DNA from: DATARH01 sp036268075
GTDB lineage: Bacteria; Pseudomonadota; Alphaproteobacteria; ATCC43930; CGMCC-115725
DNA length: 64,000 nt
Direction: 5' to 3'
Assembly: GCA_036268075.1 (NCBI GenBank)
Contig: DATAUV010000120.1
Span: 1-64,000, forward strand
The first letter of the stretch is position 1, and every line of letters starts with the position of its first letter. A program made the translations under genes and the position numbers. The notes under the pieces were generated by a model, which saw only the letters and a program-made list of their open reading frames with translations, ran no database searches and was not told where the DNA came from. Positions 7,240-16,013 of this stretch are shown piece after piece.

Positions 7240-8888
7240 TTCCCGACCGCCTTGGCCGCGTCGCCGGTCAGCGACAGGATCGTGACGCCGGTGCCGGAGC
7301 GGTCGGCGGCATAGATGTAGCCGCGGTCGTCGAATTCGACATAGTCGTTCTGCGCCGCGTTGCGGCATTTCGAGACGCCGTCGATGGTGGCGCACGACGC
7401 GATCGTGTTGGCGTTCGGGGCCTGGATGTAATAGGCGATCGGCAGCGGGTTTTTCGGGTCGCGGATGTCCCAGATGCGGGCGCCGCCATTGAACCACGAG
7501 ACGCCGACGATCCGGCCGTAATACGGCGGATAGATCGCCTCGGTGACGGCATGGGCGCCGAACCGCGCGCCCTTCTCGCAGAAATCGCCCGGCATCGGCG
7601 GCACGTTGAGCGAGGCGATCGGCCACGGCGCGGCCTCGTCGGTGATGTCGAGGATCCAGGCCTCGTGCGGCTGCTGCCCCATGCAGTTGTTGGCGGTTTC
7701 CTCGGAGGCGACGACCAGAAGGTTTTTCTTCTGCGGCGTACCGTCGGCATAGTGCGACTGCTGCTCGGGCATCGGCACGCCGAGCACCGGCACCGCGCTG
7801 TGCCCGCCGTTTTCGCGGTTCATCGCGATGAACGAGACCTGCGGGTAGAGCAGATCGGCCTGGGTCGGGCTTTTGGCGCAATCGGGCGAGGCGCCGGGGT
7901 GCTTGCAGCCTTCGAGGAGTTTCTTGCGGTCGACGATCTGAATGACCCCGTTGGCGCCGACGCCATAGGGCATGTAGACGCGGTTTGCCGTCACCCCGGT
8001 CGAGATCGGGCCGTGAATGCCCGAGGGCGGGTTCATGTTGCCCTCGTAGCAATTCGGGCCGGGCGCCTTGGCGCAAGGCTGAGCCGTCGCCACATCGGCG
8101 CTGGGCTCTTGGCCGACAAGCCCGAAATCGCGGATGTAGACCGGGTTTTTCGGGTCGCTGAGATCGTAGATCTTGAGGTGCTGCTTCGACCCGCTCTGGT
8201 GCCAGCCGTCCGACGCGCTGCCGGCGACGAGGTAGGCGATGCCGGTGTCGCATTCCCACCAATTCTTGTGCGTGTTGCTGAGCCCGGAGACGATCGTCGT
8301 GAGCAACGACGGCGCGGTGGGGTCGGTCACGTCCCAGACCTGCTGCGCCTCGTCGGGGCCGACATTGCCGGCGGCGCGGAGAAGATACCATTTCCCCTTT
8401 TCGCCGCGCGGCAGCACATCGCCGCCGCACACCCGCACCATCTGCGCCCCGGCCGCCGCCACCGGACCCGAGGGGCCCGGGATGTGATGGAGGAATTTCG
8501 GGTGGGCGACATCGGTCACGTCGATGATCGAGGTGCCGTTGGCCTCGGTCTTGCCGGTCAGCGGGTTGAGCAGATTGCCGCCGAGATTGCCGAGGTAGAG
8601 GATTTCGCGGCTGCCCTGGTGCACCACCAGCGGCTGGTAGATCGGCCTCCCCTGGTTGTCGTCGAACCCCTCGACCTTCATGTTCCAGATCGATTCCCGG
8701 TCCCACGGTTTGGGCGGCGGCGGCGCCTTGAACTCTTGGCCAAACGCCCCCGAGGCGTCCTCGGAATTGGCCACCGCCGGGATCGCCGGGCCGTCGGGCG
8801 GATAGGCCGGAGCCCGCGCCTGACTCTGGGCCTGGGCCGGCAGCGCGGCGGCGAGAGCCAGCGCCAGGAATATCCCGAGACCCTGCAT
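7236..8888 (-). CDS. Secreted LVIVD-repeat (beta-propeller) protein
   Basis: 550 residues with a signal peptide (MQGLGIFLALALAAALPAQA). Repeated LVIVD-type blades are visible: GTSIIDVTDVAHPKFL, QQVWDVTDPTAPSLL, LKIYDLSDPKNPVYI, AWILDITDEAAP and ARIWDIRDPKNPLP, spaced as in a propeller. Many Cys (CGGD, CDTG, CAKAPGPNC, NNCMG, DFCEK, SCATIDGVSKC) suggest several disulfides in the periplasm or outside the cell. No catalytic motif is recognised. It is coupled by ATGA to the BamE-like gene downstream, which suggests they act together in the envelope. Confidence 0.85.
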   Translation of the reverse strand: MQGLGIFLALALAAALPAQAQSQARAPAYPPDGPAIPAVANSEDASGAFGQEFKAPPPPKPWDRESIWNMKVEGFDDNQGRPIYQPLVVHQGSREILYLGNLGGNLLNPLTGKTEANGTSIIDVTDVAHPKFLHHIPGPSGPVAAAGAQMVRVCGGDVLPRGEKGKWYLLRAAGNVGPDEAQQVWDVTDPTAPSLLTTIVSGLSNTHKNWWECDTGIAYLVAGSASDGWHQSGSKQHLKIYDLSDPKNPVYIRDFGLVGQEPSADVATAQPCAKAPGPNCYEGNMNPPSGIHGPISTGVTANRVYMPYGVGANGVIQIVDRKKLLEGCKHPGASPDCAKSPTQADLLYPQVSFIAMNRENGGHSAVPVLGVPMPEQQSHYADGTPQKKNLLVVASEETANNCMGQQPHEAWILDITDEAAPWPIASLNVPPMPGDFCEKGARFGAHAVTEAIYPPYYGRIVGVSWFNGGARIWDIRDPKNPLPIAYYIQAPNANTIASCATIDGVSKCRNAAQNDYVEFDDRGYIYAADRSGTGVTILSLTGDAAKAVGK

Positions 8889-9024
8889 GCCGCCCTCCCC
8901 GATGCGCGCCGTTATCGGCCGTATCGGGTATCAAACAACCGGCGCGACACGAGCGCAACCGGGACGGCGCCGTCTTAACCCAGTCTTGTCCGACGCGGCC
9001 TCGACGACCGGCGGGTTCGTGCCC

Positions 9025-9660
9025 ATGTCGGCGAGTATGCTGGGCCTTCTGAACCAACTAGGCGCGCTCGCGTCGGTCGTCATCATCGACATCGTGCTCG
9101 CCGGCGACAACGCGATCGTGATCGGCATGGCGGCGGCGGGGCTGCCGGCCGAGCGGCGCAACCGGGCGATCGCCGGCGGGGTCGCGGTGGCGACGGTGCT
9201 GCGGATCGGCTTTGCGTTCCTGGCGATGCGGCTCCTCGCGGTGATCGGGCTCAGGCTCGCCGGCGGCATCCTCCTCCTCTGGGTCGCGTGGAAGCTCTAT
9301 CGCGAGCTGTCGCGCGCCCGCCACGCCCGCCGCACCGCCGAGGCCACCGCCGAAAGCCCCCTGGCGCGCGGCAAGACCGTGACCCGCGCCCTCGTCCAGA
9401 TCGCAATCGCCGACCTCTCGATGTCGCTCGACAACGTCATCGCGGTCGCCGGCGTCGCGCGCACCCAGTCGACGCCGTGGGTGCTGGTGGCCGGCCTCGT
9501 GCTGTCGGTGGCGCTGATGGGGGTGGCGTCGAGCCTCGTCGCCCGCCTCCTCGCCCGCCGCATGTGGATCGCCTGGCTCGGCCTCGCGATCATCGCCCTC
9601 GTCGCGCTGCGCATGATCTGGGAGGGCTCGGCCGAGATCATCGCCCACACGGCGATGTAG
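9025..9660 (+). CDS. TerC family (YjbE-type) integral membrane protein
   Basis: A 211-residue protein with about seven hydrophobic helices. Both TerC signature half-motifs are present: IIDIVLAGDNAIVIGMAA in the first repeat and IADLSMSLDNVIAVAGVA in the second, with the paired Asp/Asn residues thought to bind metal. YjbE/Alx-type TerC proteins are linked to manganese export and metalation of exoenzymes. The frame is open further upstream, but the hydrophobic core begins soon after the ATG at 9025; an ATG at 9037 is also possible. It diverges from the LVIVD gene. Confidence 0.85.
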   Translation: MSASMLGLLNQLGALASVVIIDIVLAGDNAIVIGMAAAGLPAERRNRAIAGGVAVATVLRIGFAFLAMRLLAVIGLRLAGGILLLWVAWKLYRELSRARHARRTAEATAESPLARGKTVTRALVQIAIADLSMSLDNVIAVAGVARTQSTPWVLVAGLVLSVALMGVASSLVARLLARRMWIAWLGLAIIALVALRMIWEGSAEIIAHTAM

Positions 9661-9671
9661 CTCTCGCCAAG

Positions 9672-10445
9672 CTAGGCGGCGGCCTCGGCCTTCACCCCAA
9701 CGACCGACGACGCGGCCTCGGCGCCGCCCGCCTCCTGGGCCTCCCGCGCGGCGGCCGCTTCGTCTTCCTTAAGCCGGGCGGCGAGCCGCGTGAGCCTGCG
9801 TTCGAGCTCCTCCAGCGGGTCGTCCCCCTCCTCGGCCAACGGTTCCGCGGCGGCGGCGGCGAGCACGCGCGGGAAACCGTCGATCATCTGCGACAGATCG
9901 AGCGCCTCCTCCGGCGTCACCCGCCCCTCGGCGAGCGAACGGGTGATCGCGGCGACGACGGCCCCGAGATCGCCCGGCCCCGATACCTCCGGGAAACCAA
10001 GATCGTCGTCGAGCATCACCGGCTGCCCGCGCCGCGTGCCGAGCGAGCGTCCGGCGCAGAACCGGGCCGAGACCATGTCTCCCGCCAGCCCCGCTTCGAT
10101 CAACGTCGCCATCAACTCTTCGGCGCTCCCGTCGAGCAGCATCGCCGCCGCCCGCGCCCCCGCCCGAAACCGCCCTGTCGTGCGTCCTGGGGGCCGCCCC
10201 GCCGGGTTCCCCGACTGGCCCGGCCGAAACCGATGCGCGGGATTGGCCGACCGACCCGCCAAAAACCGCCCGTGCCCGTCGCGCGCCGCCGCATCATGCC
10301 CAAACATCGAATTATCAGGAGGCTCACCTCCTGTTACCCTCCTGTTATCGCGTTCGGAAACAGGAGGCGACTCCATCGCCTCGTCGTCGAAATCACCAAT
10401 AGATTTATCAGCCAATTCGTCCTCCACTCCTACCCGCGCCGCCAT
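9672..10445 (-). CDS. DUF5681 domain protein
   Basis: About 257 residues, acidic and Ala/Glu-rich. The DUF5681 signature is in the N-terminal third: RFRPGQSGNPAGRPPGRTTG, preceded by DGHGRFLAGRSANP. DUF5681 proteins are often found near phage-type genes and in rhizobial genomes and have no proven function. The C-terminal part (DPLEELERRLTRLAARLKED) is likely coiled coil. The start is uncertain: ATG at 10445 is used, a TTG at 10472 and an ATG lower down are possible. A 76-residue ORF on the same strand lies 61 bp upstream. Confidence 0.7.
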   Translation of the reverse strand: MAARVGVEDELADKSIGDFDDEAMESPPVSERDNRRVTGGEPPDNSMFGHDAAARDGHGRFLAGRSANPAHRFRPGQSGNPAGRPPGRTTGRFRAGARAAAMLLDGSAEELMATLIEAGLAGDMVSARFCAGRSLGTRRGQPVMLDDDLGFPEVSGPGDLGAVVAAITRSLAEGRVTPEEALDLSQMIDGFPRVLAAAAAEPLAEEGDDPLEELERRLTRLAARLKEDEAAAAREAQEAGGAEAASSVVGVKAEAAA

Positions 10446-10506
10446 GTGCGGCACGATTTGGAGAAAGAACAATACAAGAACAATGTGGCGATTTTGGTGG
10501 CACTGT

Positions 10507-10737
10507 TTACGCGGCGCGGCTCAGCCGCTCCATCTCCCGCGCGAACTCGAGGCGGAACTGATTGGCCTCTTCGTCTGGCAGCCAGTTCGCCATGTTCGGA
10601 AACACGGTCTCCCACATCCGCGCGTCCCTGTCGGACCACGGCATTGTCTTTGCGGAGCGTGCCTTTTCGAGCAGGGCAAGCATCCGCTGGCGGACCTGCG
10701 CCGGGTCGGGCAGGTAGGAGCGCGCCGGCGGCTGCAT
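10507..10737 (-). CDS. Small hypothetical protein paired with the DUF5681 gene
   Basis: 76 residues starting MQPPARSYLPDPAQVRQRML, with a Trp/Asn-rich middle (WETVFPNMANWLPDEEANQF) and a helical C-terminus. The composition is that of a real small soluble protein, and it lies upstream of and on the same strand as the DUF5681 gene. I do not recognise a named family. The 206-base gap up to the R-M gene shows nothing else clear. Confidence 0.55.
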   Translation of the reverse strand: MQPPARSYLPDPAQVRQRMLALLEKARSAKTMPWSDRDARMWETVFPNMANWLPDEEANQFRLEFAREMERLSRAA

Positions 10738-10943
10738 TTGGTTCTCGCCGTCGCCGAACAGGCTACCCTGCGCCGGTCCATGCCCGAATAGATCAGTCTG
10801 GCCCGAAATGGTCGGCCCCCCTTATTCCGCGTCCTCGGAGCGTCGTCGAGTTGCGAGGGGCGGTCAAACGAACCGGGAATCGCATTGAAATACTGGCCCC
10901 GATAGGACCGGCGGCGCCGGTCCATCAAGCGATGATTCGCGAC

Positions 10944-13900
10944 TCACTGCAATCCCAGCGCATCCCGGCTTAGCGTGGCGCCGGTGCAGATGCGTTCGAG
11001 GAGGTCCGCCTGAGCCGGCTCAAGGGCTACCAGCCGCGCGAGCACGTTCAGGACGTTGAGCAATTCGGTCGTGTATTCGGCGAGCCAGCCCTCGGGTTGG
11101 ATATCGCCCAACGCCGAGGGCGCACGGCGATCCCCGATGATCGGGCGTTCGCGGTGGCGCCGCCGATAGCTGAACCATTGGGTCAGTACCTGCTTGCCCG
11201 ATACCTCGTAGGCCCAGACGGCGGGCGGGACATTGTCCACATAGCCAGCACCGATCCAGAGCCGCCGGCTCGCCCCGTCATACGAGATCGTGTCGGGCAT
11301 ATGCTCTGCGTCGGATGGGATCGCACCTTCCGCCGGCACCCGCGGCCCAGAGTGCGTCATCCGTGGAGGCCCCGCCCGGCGGCCGGCCGAACGGTCGACA
11401 AAGCGCTCGCCGAACGTGTGCAGCCAAATTACCTCGCGACCGAGCGTGGCGGCCTCGGCGAACAGCGCCGGATCGCCGGTCAGTGGAATGCGAAGACCCG
11501 GCTGGATCAGATCGGCCGCGAACCGGGCGGTATACGCTGGGTGGGCGGCCACGGCCGCCAGGTAGGCGAAGACATCCTCGGGCGCCGCTGGCCGGCCATA
11601 GGCTTCGCCGAGCCGGGCCAACAGCGCTGGATTGAGGTTAGACTCCGTCGCGGCGACATTGGCCCAGAGCGGAAACGCACGGCCGCCACGTCCGTGGTAA
11701 TGGTGTAGGTCGGGTATTAGCGCGGTGGCAGTTAAGGCCGGCCCATTCGTTGGAGTCCTGTCGTGAGGCGCCGTTAGGTAAATCTGCCGCGACCGGTGAC
11801 CTTCCCGGTCCGGTTCGCGCGCTTCCCAGAGTGTCGGATTGGGGCGGTTGAGTAACCGGTAATCGGGGATGATCCATTGCCGGTCAAACGACCGAAAGCC
11901 GTAACGGATGGGAGCGACCGCCGATGCCTTGTCCGCCTCCACCGACATCATTCGCTTTTCATATCCCGCGAGACTTTCGGACGGCACCTTTGCCACGTGA
12001 CGATCGCCGAGTTCGCCGCGTGGCATATGTGGGTGAAACAGCGTCTCCTTCCGTGTCGGATCAATCTCGTGAATCAGCCGATCCCACCGTCTGCGCAACG
12101 AGTCCGAGTCCGGTGCGATGACCCAGGTGCGGCCGGGCATCACCCCCGACCCGTTGTAGACGAAGAAATCGTCAAGCGCAGGGAATTCGCCCCATTCGCG
12201 TGCCGCCGTCGGCAGAAACGGGGCGCGCCAGTCGGCCGGGCATTCGACCCAACCGTCGCTGTCGAGCGTAACGCTGGCGATGGCGGCGAACTTGTCTTCG
12301 CGCCGCCCTAAGGGCAGCGAGCGAAAGCGTACGCGCGCCGGCGCGGCCTCATCGCAACCGTCGAGGCGGACGGCCAGGACGATGCAGACGGGTTGCTGCA
12401 CCCCCTGAAAGACCCGCATGGGAACCTCGGGCTGATGTCCTTCGGGCGAGCAATCGATGATCCAAATCTCGTCGGTGTCGCGCCGCAAGTCGGCGCGCAT
12501 TTTCTGAAACCCCGGACCATTCAGGAAGCCGGCGACGGTGATAAAGCAGATGACGCCGCGTCGGGGCGTCACCGCCCCGCTGTCGGGCACCGTGACGCTG
12601 CCGCCGAAGACCTTCCACGTCGCCCAGCGCCAGAAGTAGACGTAGAGGTTGCGCAGATGTTTGACGTGCGCGCCGACGCCCCAGTCCTTCGGCGGCATCC
12701 ACTCGCGCAGGGGCGCCGAGGCGCCGGGAGTGCCGTTTTCGACCCAGCCGCCACGGCCGCGCGCCTTTTCCTTGTAGGGCGGATTTCCGATGACGACAAA
12801 GATCGGCTCGGTCCGTTTGATCTCATTGGCGTCGCGCCGGGACTGGGCCAGCGGCGAAAGCATTTGCGGGATGTATTCGTGCTCCTCGTCGGGATTACCG
12901 AGGGTGTCCGCGAGGAACAGTCGCGGCGCCATGTGTTCAGGTTCGGCGAAGGTCGCCCGTGCCAGATCAACCACCTCGGCGGTCAGCCGTAACTGCGCGA
13001 CCGCGAACGGGCCGAACTGAATTTCGAACCCGATCAGACGCGCCAGGGCGGCACCGATGACACCCGGCACCGCGCCCTCGCCCTCGTCCGCCGCAACCCG
13101 TTCCGCGATGTGGCGCAAGACCCCGAGCAGGAACGCACCGGTGCCCATCGCCGGATCGGCGAGCGTCACGTCAGGCGACGCGAGCCCTTGCGCGACGCCG
13201 AAGCGACGGTCGTCGCGCAGCGCCTCATCGACCAGCCGCACCATCGCGGTGACGATTTCGGGCGGGGTGTAGTACGAGCCGGTCCGCTTGCGCAGCGCGT
13301 TGTCGTAGACGCTGAGGAACAGCTCGTAGAAGTACAGCCACGCCTCAGGGCTGCCTTTGCTGATCGCGGGCCAATGCACCACGTCGAGCACACGCGTCAG
13401 CGTGTCGAGCGACGTCTTCAGGGCCGCCTCGCTGTCAACATCGTCTGTGAGAACCCGGAGCGCCGTACCTATGAGCAGATTGGTGTGGCGCAGAACGCGC
13501 GAAACGCGGTCGAGCCCTTCCGCCAGCACGATGCCCTGGGCGCGCGCCATCAGCAGGCCGAACGTCACCGCCTGGGCGTAGCCGTCGGCGAAGGTCTCGT
13601 TGGAGGCATCGGGAAACAGCGTTCGCCGCCAATCCGTCGCCAGGCCGGTGAGAGCGGGGCTGCCGAGCTCCATCTGCTCGACGACTTCGTCGCGCAGGAG
13701 GCGGCAAAGCCGGGCGCTGATCTCTGCAAGCTGTGGCGCCGAACTGGGCGGGATGGGCTCCCAATCGAGGAAGTATCGCAACGTTCGGAGGAGCCCGGGC
13801 GGAGCACGGAGAGCGTCGCCGGCGGTTTCCACCGACCCCTCCAGCCGCACGATCTCGCCTTGGAGAGCGCCGTCTCGCCACAGACTGAAGGAATTGCCAT

Positions 13901-14261
13901 CGGTATAGAGGAGGTTCGGCAGGGCCTTGAGCTTCTGCCATTGCTCCTTGTCGTGCGGGTCCTGGAAGCGCCGCGGATCGGCTCCCTTGCCGGGAGCTTT
14001 GATTTCAATGAAGCCGACCAAAAGGTTTTGCTTCGTTACGGCAAAGTCCGGGCGCGTCTTCAAGTCGCGCAAGCTGGATTCGCCGACGAGCGTGACGTTC
14101 GGCGGCCACCCGAACACGGCCACCGCGTCCCGCATGAGCTGGTCGAGCGGCCCGCGAAGCTGATCCTCGGGCGCTCCAACCGCGCCGATCCCCGCGAACT
14201 TTGGCCTCAGGCTCGCGCCGAAGCGGGAAACTGCCTCCCTTAGGGGGTCTTCGCTCTGCAC
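10944..14261 (-). CDS. Single-chain restriction-modification enzyme with ISP-type C-terminus
   Basis: About 1105 residues. N-terminal PD-(D/E)XK nuclease: RPDFAV (D72) then GFIEIKAPG (E86, K88). Helical region 150-330 with TGSYYTPPEIV. N6-adenine methylase: motif I DPAMGTGAFLLG (369-380) and motif IV NPPY (493-496). The last 350 residues resemble the type ISP C-terminal domain, with PEDVFAYLAAVAAHPAY, DLIQPGLRIPLT and VWAYEVSGKQVL. It lacks the helicase of classical type ISP enzymes such as LlaGI, so it is more like a type IIG enzyme with an ISP-type recognition region. No separate specificity, methylase or nuclease gene lies beside it. The start is unsure: GTG at 14261 is the only in-frame candidate after the upstream stop region and lacks a good SD. 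Confidence 0.85.
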   Translation of the reverse strand: MQSEDPLREAVSRFGASLRPKFAGIGAVGAPEDQLRGPLDQLMRDAVAVFGWPPNVTLVGESSLRDLKTRPDFAVTKQNLLVGFIEIKAPGKGADPRRFQDPHDKEQWQKLKALPNLLYTDGNSFSLWRDGALQGEIVRLEGSVETAGDALRAPPGLLRTLRYFLDWEPIPPSSAPQLAEISARLCRLLRDEVVEQMELGSPALTGLATDWRRTLFPDASNETFADGYAQAVTFGLLMARAQGIVLAEGLDRVSRVLRHTNLLIGTALRVLTDDVDSEAALKTSLDTLTRVLDVVHWPAISKGSPEAWLYFYELFLSVYDNALRKRTGSYYTPPEIVTAMVRLVDEALRDDRRFGVAQGLASPDVTLADPAMGTGAFLLGVLRHIAERVAADEGEGAVPGVIGAALARLIGFEIQFGPFAVAQLRLTAEVVDLARATFAEPEHMAPRLFLADTLGNPDEEHEYIPQMLSPLAQSRRDANEIKRTEPIFVVIGNPPYKEKARGRGGWVENGTPGASAPLREWMPPKDWGVGAHVKHLRNLYVYFWRWATWKVFGGSVTVPDSGAVTPRRGVICFITVAGFLNGPGFQKMRADLRRDTDEIWIIDCSPEGHQPEVPMRVFQGVQQPVCIVLAVRLDGCDEAAPARVRFRSLPLGRREDKFAAIASVTLDSDGWVECPADWRAPFLPTAAREWGEFPALDDFFVYNGSGVMPGRTWVIAPDSDSLRRRWDRLIHEIDPTRKETLFHPHMPRGELGDRHVAKVPSESLAGYEKRMMSVEADKASAVAPIRYGFRSFDRQWIIPDYRLLNRPNPTLWEAREPDREGHRSRQIYLTAPHDRTPTNGPALTATALIPDLHHYHGRGGRAFPLWANVAATESNLNPALLARLGEAYGRPAAPEDVFAYLAAVAAHPAYTARFAADLIQPGLRIPLTGDPALFAEAATLGREVIWLHTFGERFVDRSAGRRAGPPRMTHSGPRVPAEGAIPSDAEHMPDTISYDGASRRLWIGAGYVDNVPPAVWAYEVSGKQVLTQWFSYRRRHRERPIIGDRRAPSALGDIQPEGWLAEYTTELLNVLNVLARLVALEPAQADLLERICTGATLSRDALGLQ

Positions 14262-14305
14262 CTGTTTACCACACCGACGGAATCTCGAAGACCAGGATTC
14301 TACTA

Positions 14306-15646
14306 TTAGTTGGCTTGTCCGCCGTAGCGTTCCTTTTTGAAGAGGCCGCGTTCGAATTCCAGGTAGCTCGCCTTGGTGAACGCCGGTTTGAAGTCGGCGA
14401 TGATCTGGCGGGCGGGGGCGGCGTCTCCGTAGAGGAGGTCGATGGTGGTCATGGCCAGGAGCTTGGCGGGGGTGAGGTACCCGTGTTCGGGTTCGTTGAT
14501 GCGGAAATCGGCGCCGTGGGTTTTGCCTCGGGCGCTGGCGACGTAGGGATGGATGACGGGGATCAAATGGGCGATGTCGCCCATGTCGGTGGAGCCGGTT
14601 CGGTGGCCGCCTATGTCGAACTGATCTTCGCCGAACATTGATTTTACGTTGTTGCCGAAGAGTTCTCCCATCGCGCGGTTGTTGCGCTGGGGGAGGTAGC
14701 CGGGGATCGTGTTGATCTCTACCTCGGCGCCCATCGCCATCGCGCCGGCGCGCAGGCACCGGTCGACCTTCATGTTGGCGTCGATGATCGCCTCGAGGCT
14801 GCCGCCGCGGACAAAGGTTTCCATCGTCACCTCGGCCGGGATGACGCTGACCGCGTCGCCGCCCTTGGTGATGATCGGGTGGATGCGGATCGTGTCGCGG
14901 TCGTAAAAGGTCTCGCGCTGGGAGTGGATCGCGTTGAGCGCGATCATCGCGGCGCTGAGCGCGTTGATGCCGAGCTGGGGCGCGCCGCCGGCGTGGCTGG
15001 CGCGGCCGAGAAAGCGGATCTGCTTGACGAGGGCGCCGTTGGACGAATCGGCGATGTAGCTGCGCTTACTCATCTGATCGTGCGAGCCGACATGGATCAT
15101 CATCGCCATGTCGATGTCGTCGAAGTGACCCTTCGCCACCATCTCGGGCTTGCCGAGGAGGAACTCGATCTCGCCGGCGTTTTTGCGGCGCAGGCGCTCC
15201 TCGACATCGATGAACTCCTCGGCCGGGACCGCCATGAAGACGATCTCGCCGGCGAGGTTTTTAAGGATGTCGCCGCCGGACAGCGCCATCGCGACGCCGA
15301 GCATCCCCGCGACCTGGGCGTTGTGGCCGCAGGAATGGGCGGCGCCGGTGTGCGGGTCGGCGTCGGGGTGGTCGGAGGTTCTGAGGCTGTCGAGCTCGCC
15401 GATGAGGGCCACGCGAGGGCCGGGCTTCCCGCCGCGGAGGCGGCCCTTGACGCCGGTGAGCGCCAGGCCCGTCTGGGGTTCGAGGCCGAGGGCGCGCATC
15501 GTCTCGGCGACGAGGGCGGAGGTCTTCACCTCGTTAAAGCCGGTTTCGGGGTGATGGAGGATCGTCTCGCCAAGCTCGATGATCTCGTTGCCGCGGCGGT
15601 CGATCGCCTCGCACACGGCCTCTTTCAGCGCTTCCTTGGTGGTCAT
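14306..15646 (-). CDS. M20 family metallo-amidohydrolase
   Basis: 446 residues of the M20D amidohydrolase type (hippurate/aminobenzoyl-glutamate hydrolase-like), a two-zinc enzyme that cleaves N-acyl or dipeptide amide bonds. Metal-site motifs: AAHSCGHNAQVAGML, the VPAEEFID Glu pair, MMIHVG, and a C-terminal THGADFRINEPE. The dimerisation domain insertion is present (GRASHAGGAPQLGINAL). ATG at 15646 follows GGGGGAAG. The R-M gene begins about 45 bp after its stop, but the two look functionally unrelated. Substrate not evident. Confidence 0.88.
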   Translation of the reverse strand: MTTKEALKEAVCEAIDRRGNEIIELGETILHHPETGFNEVKTSALVAETMRALGLEPQTGLALTGVKGRLRGGKPGPRVALIGELDSLRTSDHPDADPHTGAAHSCGHNAQVAGMLGVAMALSGGDILKNLAGEIVFMAVPAEEFIDVEERLRRKNAGEIEFLLGKPEMVAKGHFDDIDMAMMIHVGSHDQMSKRSYIADSSNGALVKQIRFLGRASHAGGAPQLGINALSAAMIALNAIHSQRETFYDRDTIRIHPIITKGGDAVSVIPAEVTMETFVRGGSLEAIIDANMKVDRCLRAGAMAMGAEVEINTIPGYLPQRNNRAMGELFGNNVKSMFGEDQFDIGGHRTGSTDMGDIAHLIPVIHPYVASARGKTHGADFRINEPEHGYLTPAKLLAMTTIDLLYGDAAPARQIIADFKPAFTKASYLEFERGLFKKERYGGQAN

Positions 15647-15706
15647 GGGCTTCCCCCGGCGGTTCGCGGGGATGATACAACGCCCCGGCGTCTTTGCGAG
15701 GGCCAC

Positions 15707-15883
15707 ATGGATCGCGAGCGGCTGGTGCAGGGGCTGATGTATCTGGCGATGGCGCTGTTCGTGTCGGGGGCGCTGGTGTCGGCGCGGCATCGGCGGACGG
15801 TGCGGTGGGCGGCGATCGGGCTTTACGGCGCGGCGGTGGTGGTGGTGCTGGTGTGGATCGGGGTGTGGCTGGCAGGCCGTTGA
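15707..15883 (+). CDS. Small two-helix membrane protein
   Basis: 58 residues with two hydrophobic segments (LVQGLMYLAMALFVSGALVS and WAAIGLYGAAVVVVLVWIGV) joined by a basic loop HRRTVRW. It diverges from the M20 gene with 60 bases between the starts. No family recognised; the pattern of two helices and an Arg-rich loop supports it as a real gene. Confidence 0.5.
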   Translation: MDRERLVQGLMYLAMALFVSGALVSARHRRTVRWAAIGLYGAAVVVVLVWIGVWLAGR

Positions 15884-16013
15884 CCGTCCGGCCTTCCATC
15901 CATTCGTTTGGATTTGGGCGACTATTGAGGTAGATTTTATCTACTTGCAGGCAGTCCTTGGCTCGACTGGGTTTCCGCCCCGCGGGATTTTCCCCACCTC
16001 TCGGGAGGATGTA

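Noticed and set aside
9672..14261. A prophage suggested by DUF5681, small ORF and R-M gene
   Set aside because: No integrase, terminase, capsid, tail or lysis genes and no attachment repeats are visible.
14262..14759. Upstream extension of the R-M reading frame by some 166 codons
   Set aside because: These codons lie antisense-frame within the M20 gene's coding sequence, are Arg/Pro/His-rich, and precede the ISP-like enzyme's recognisable N-terminus.
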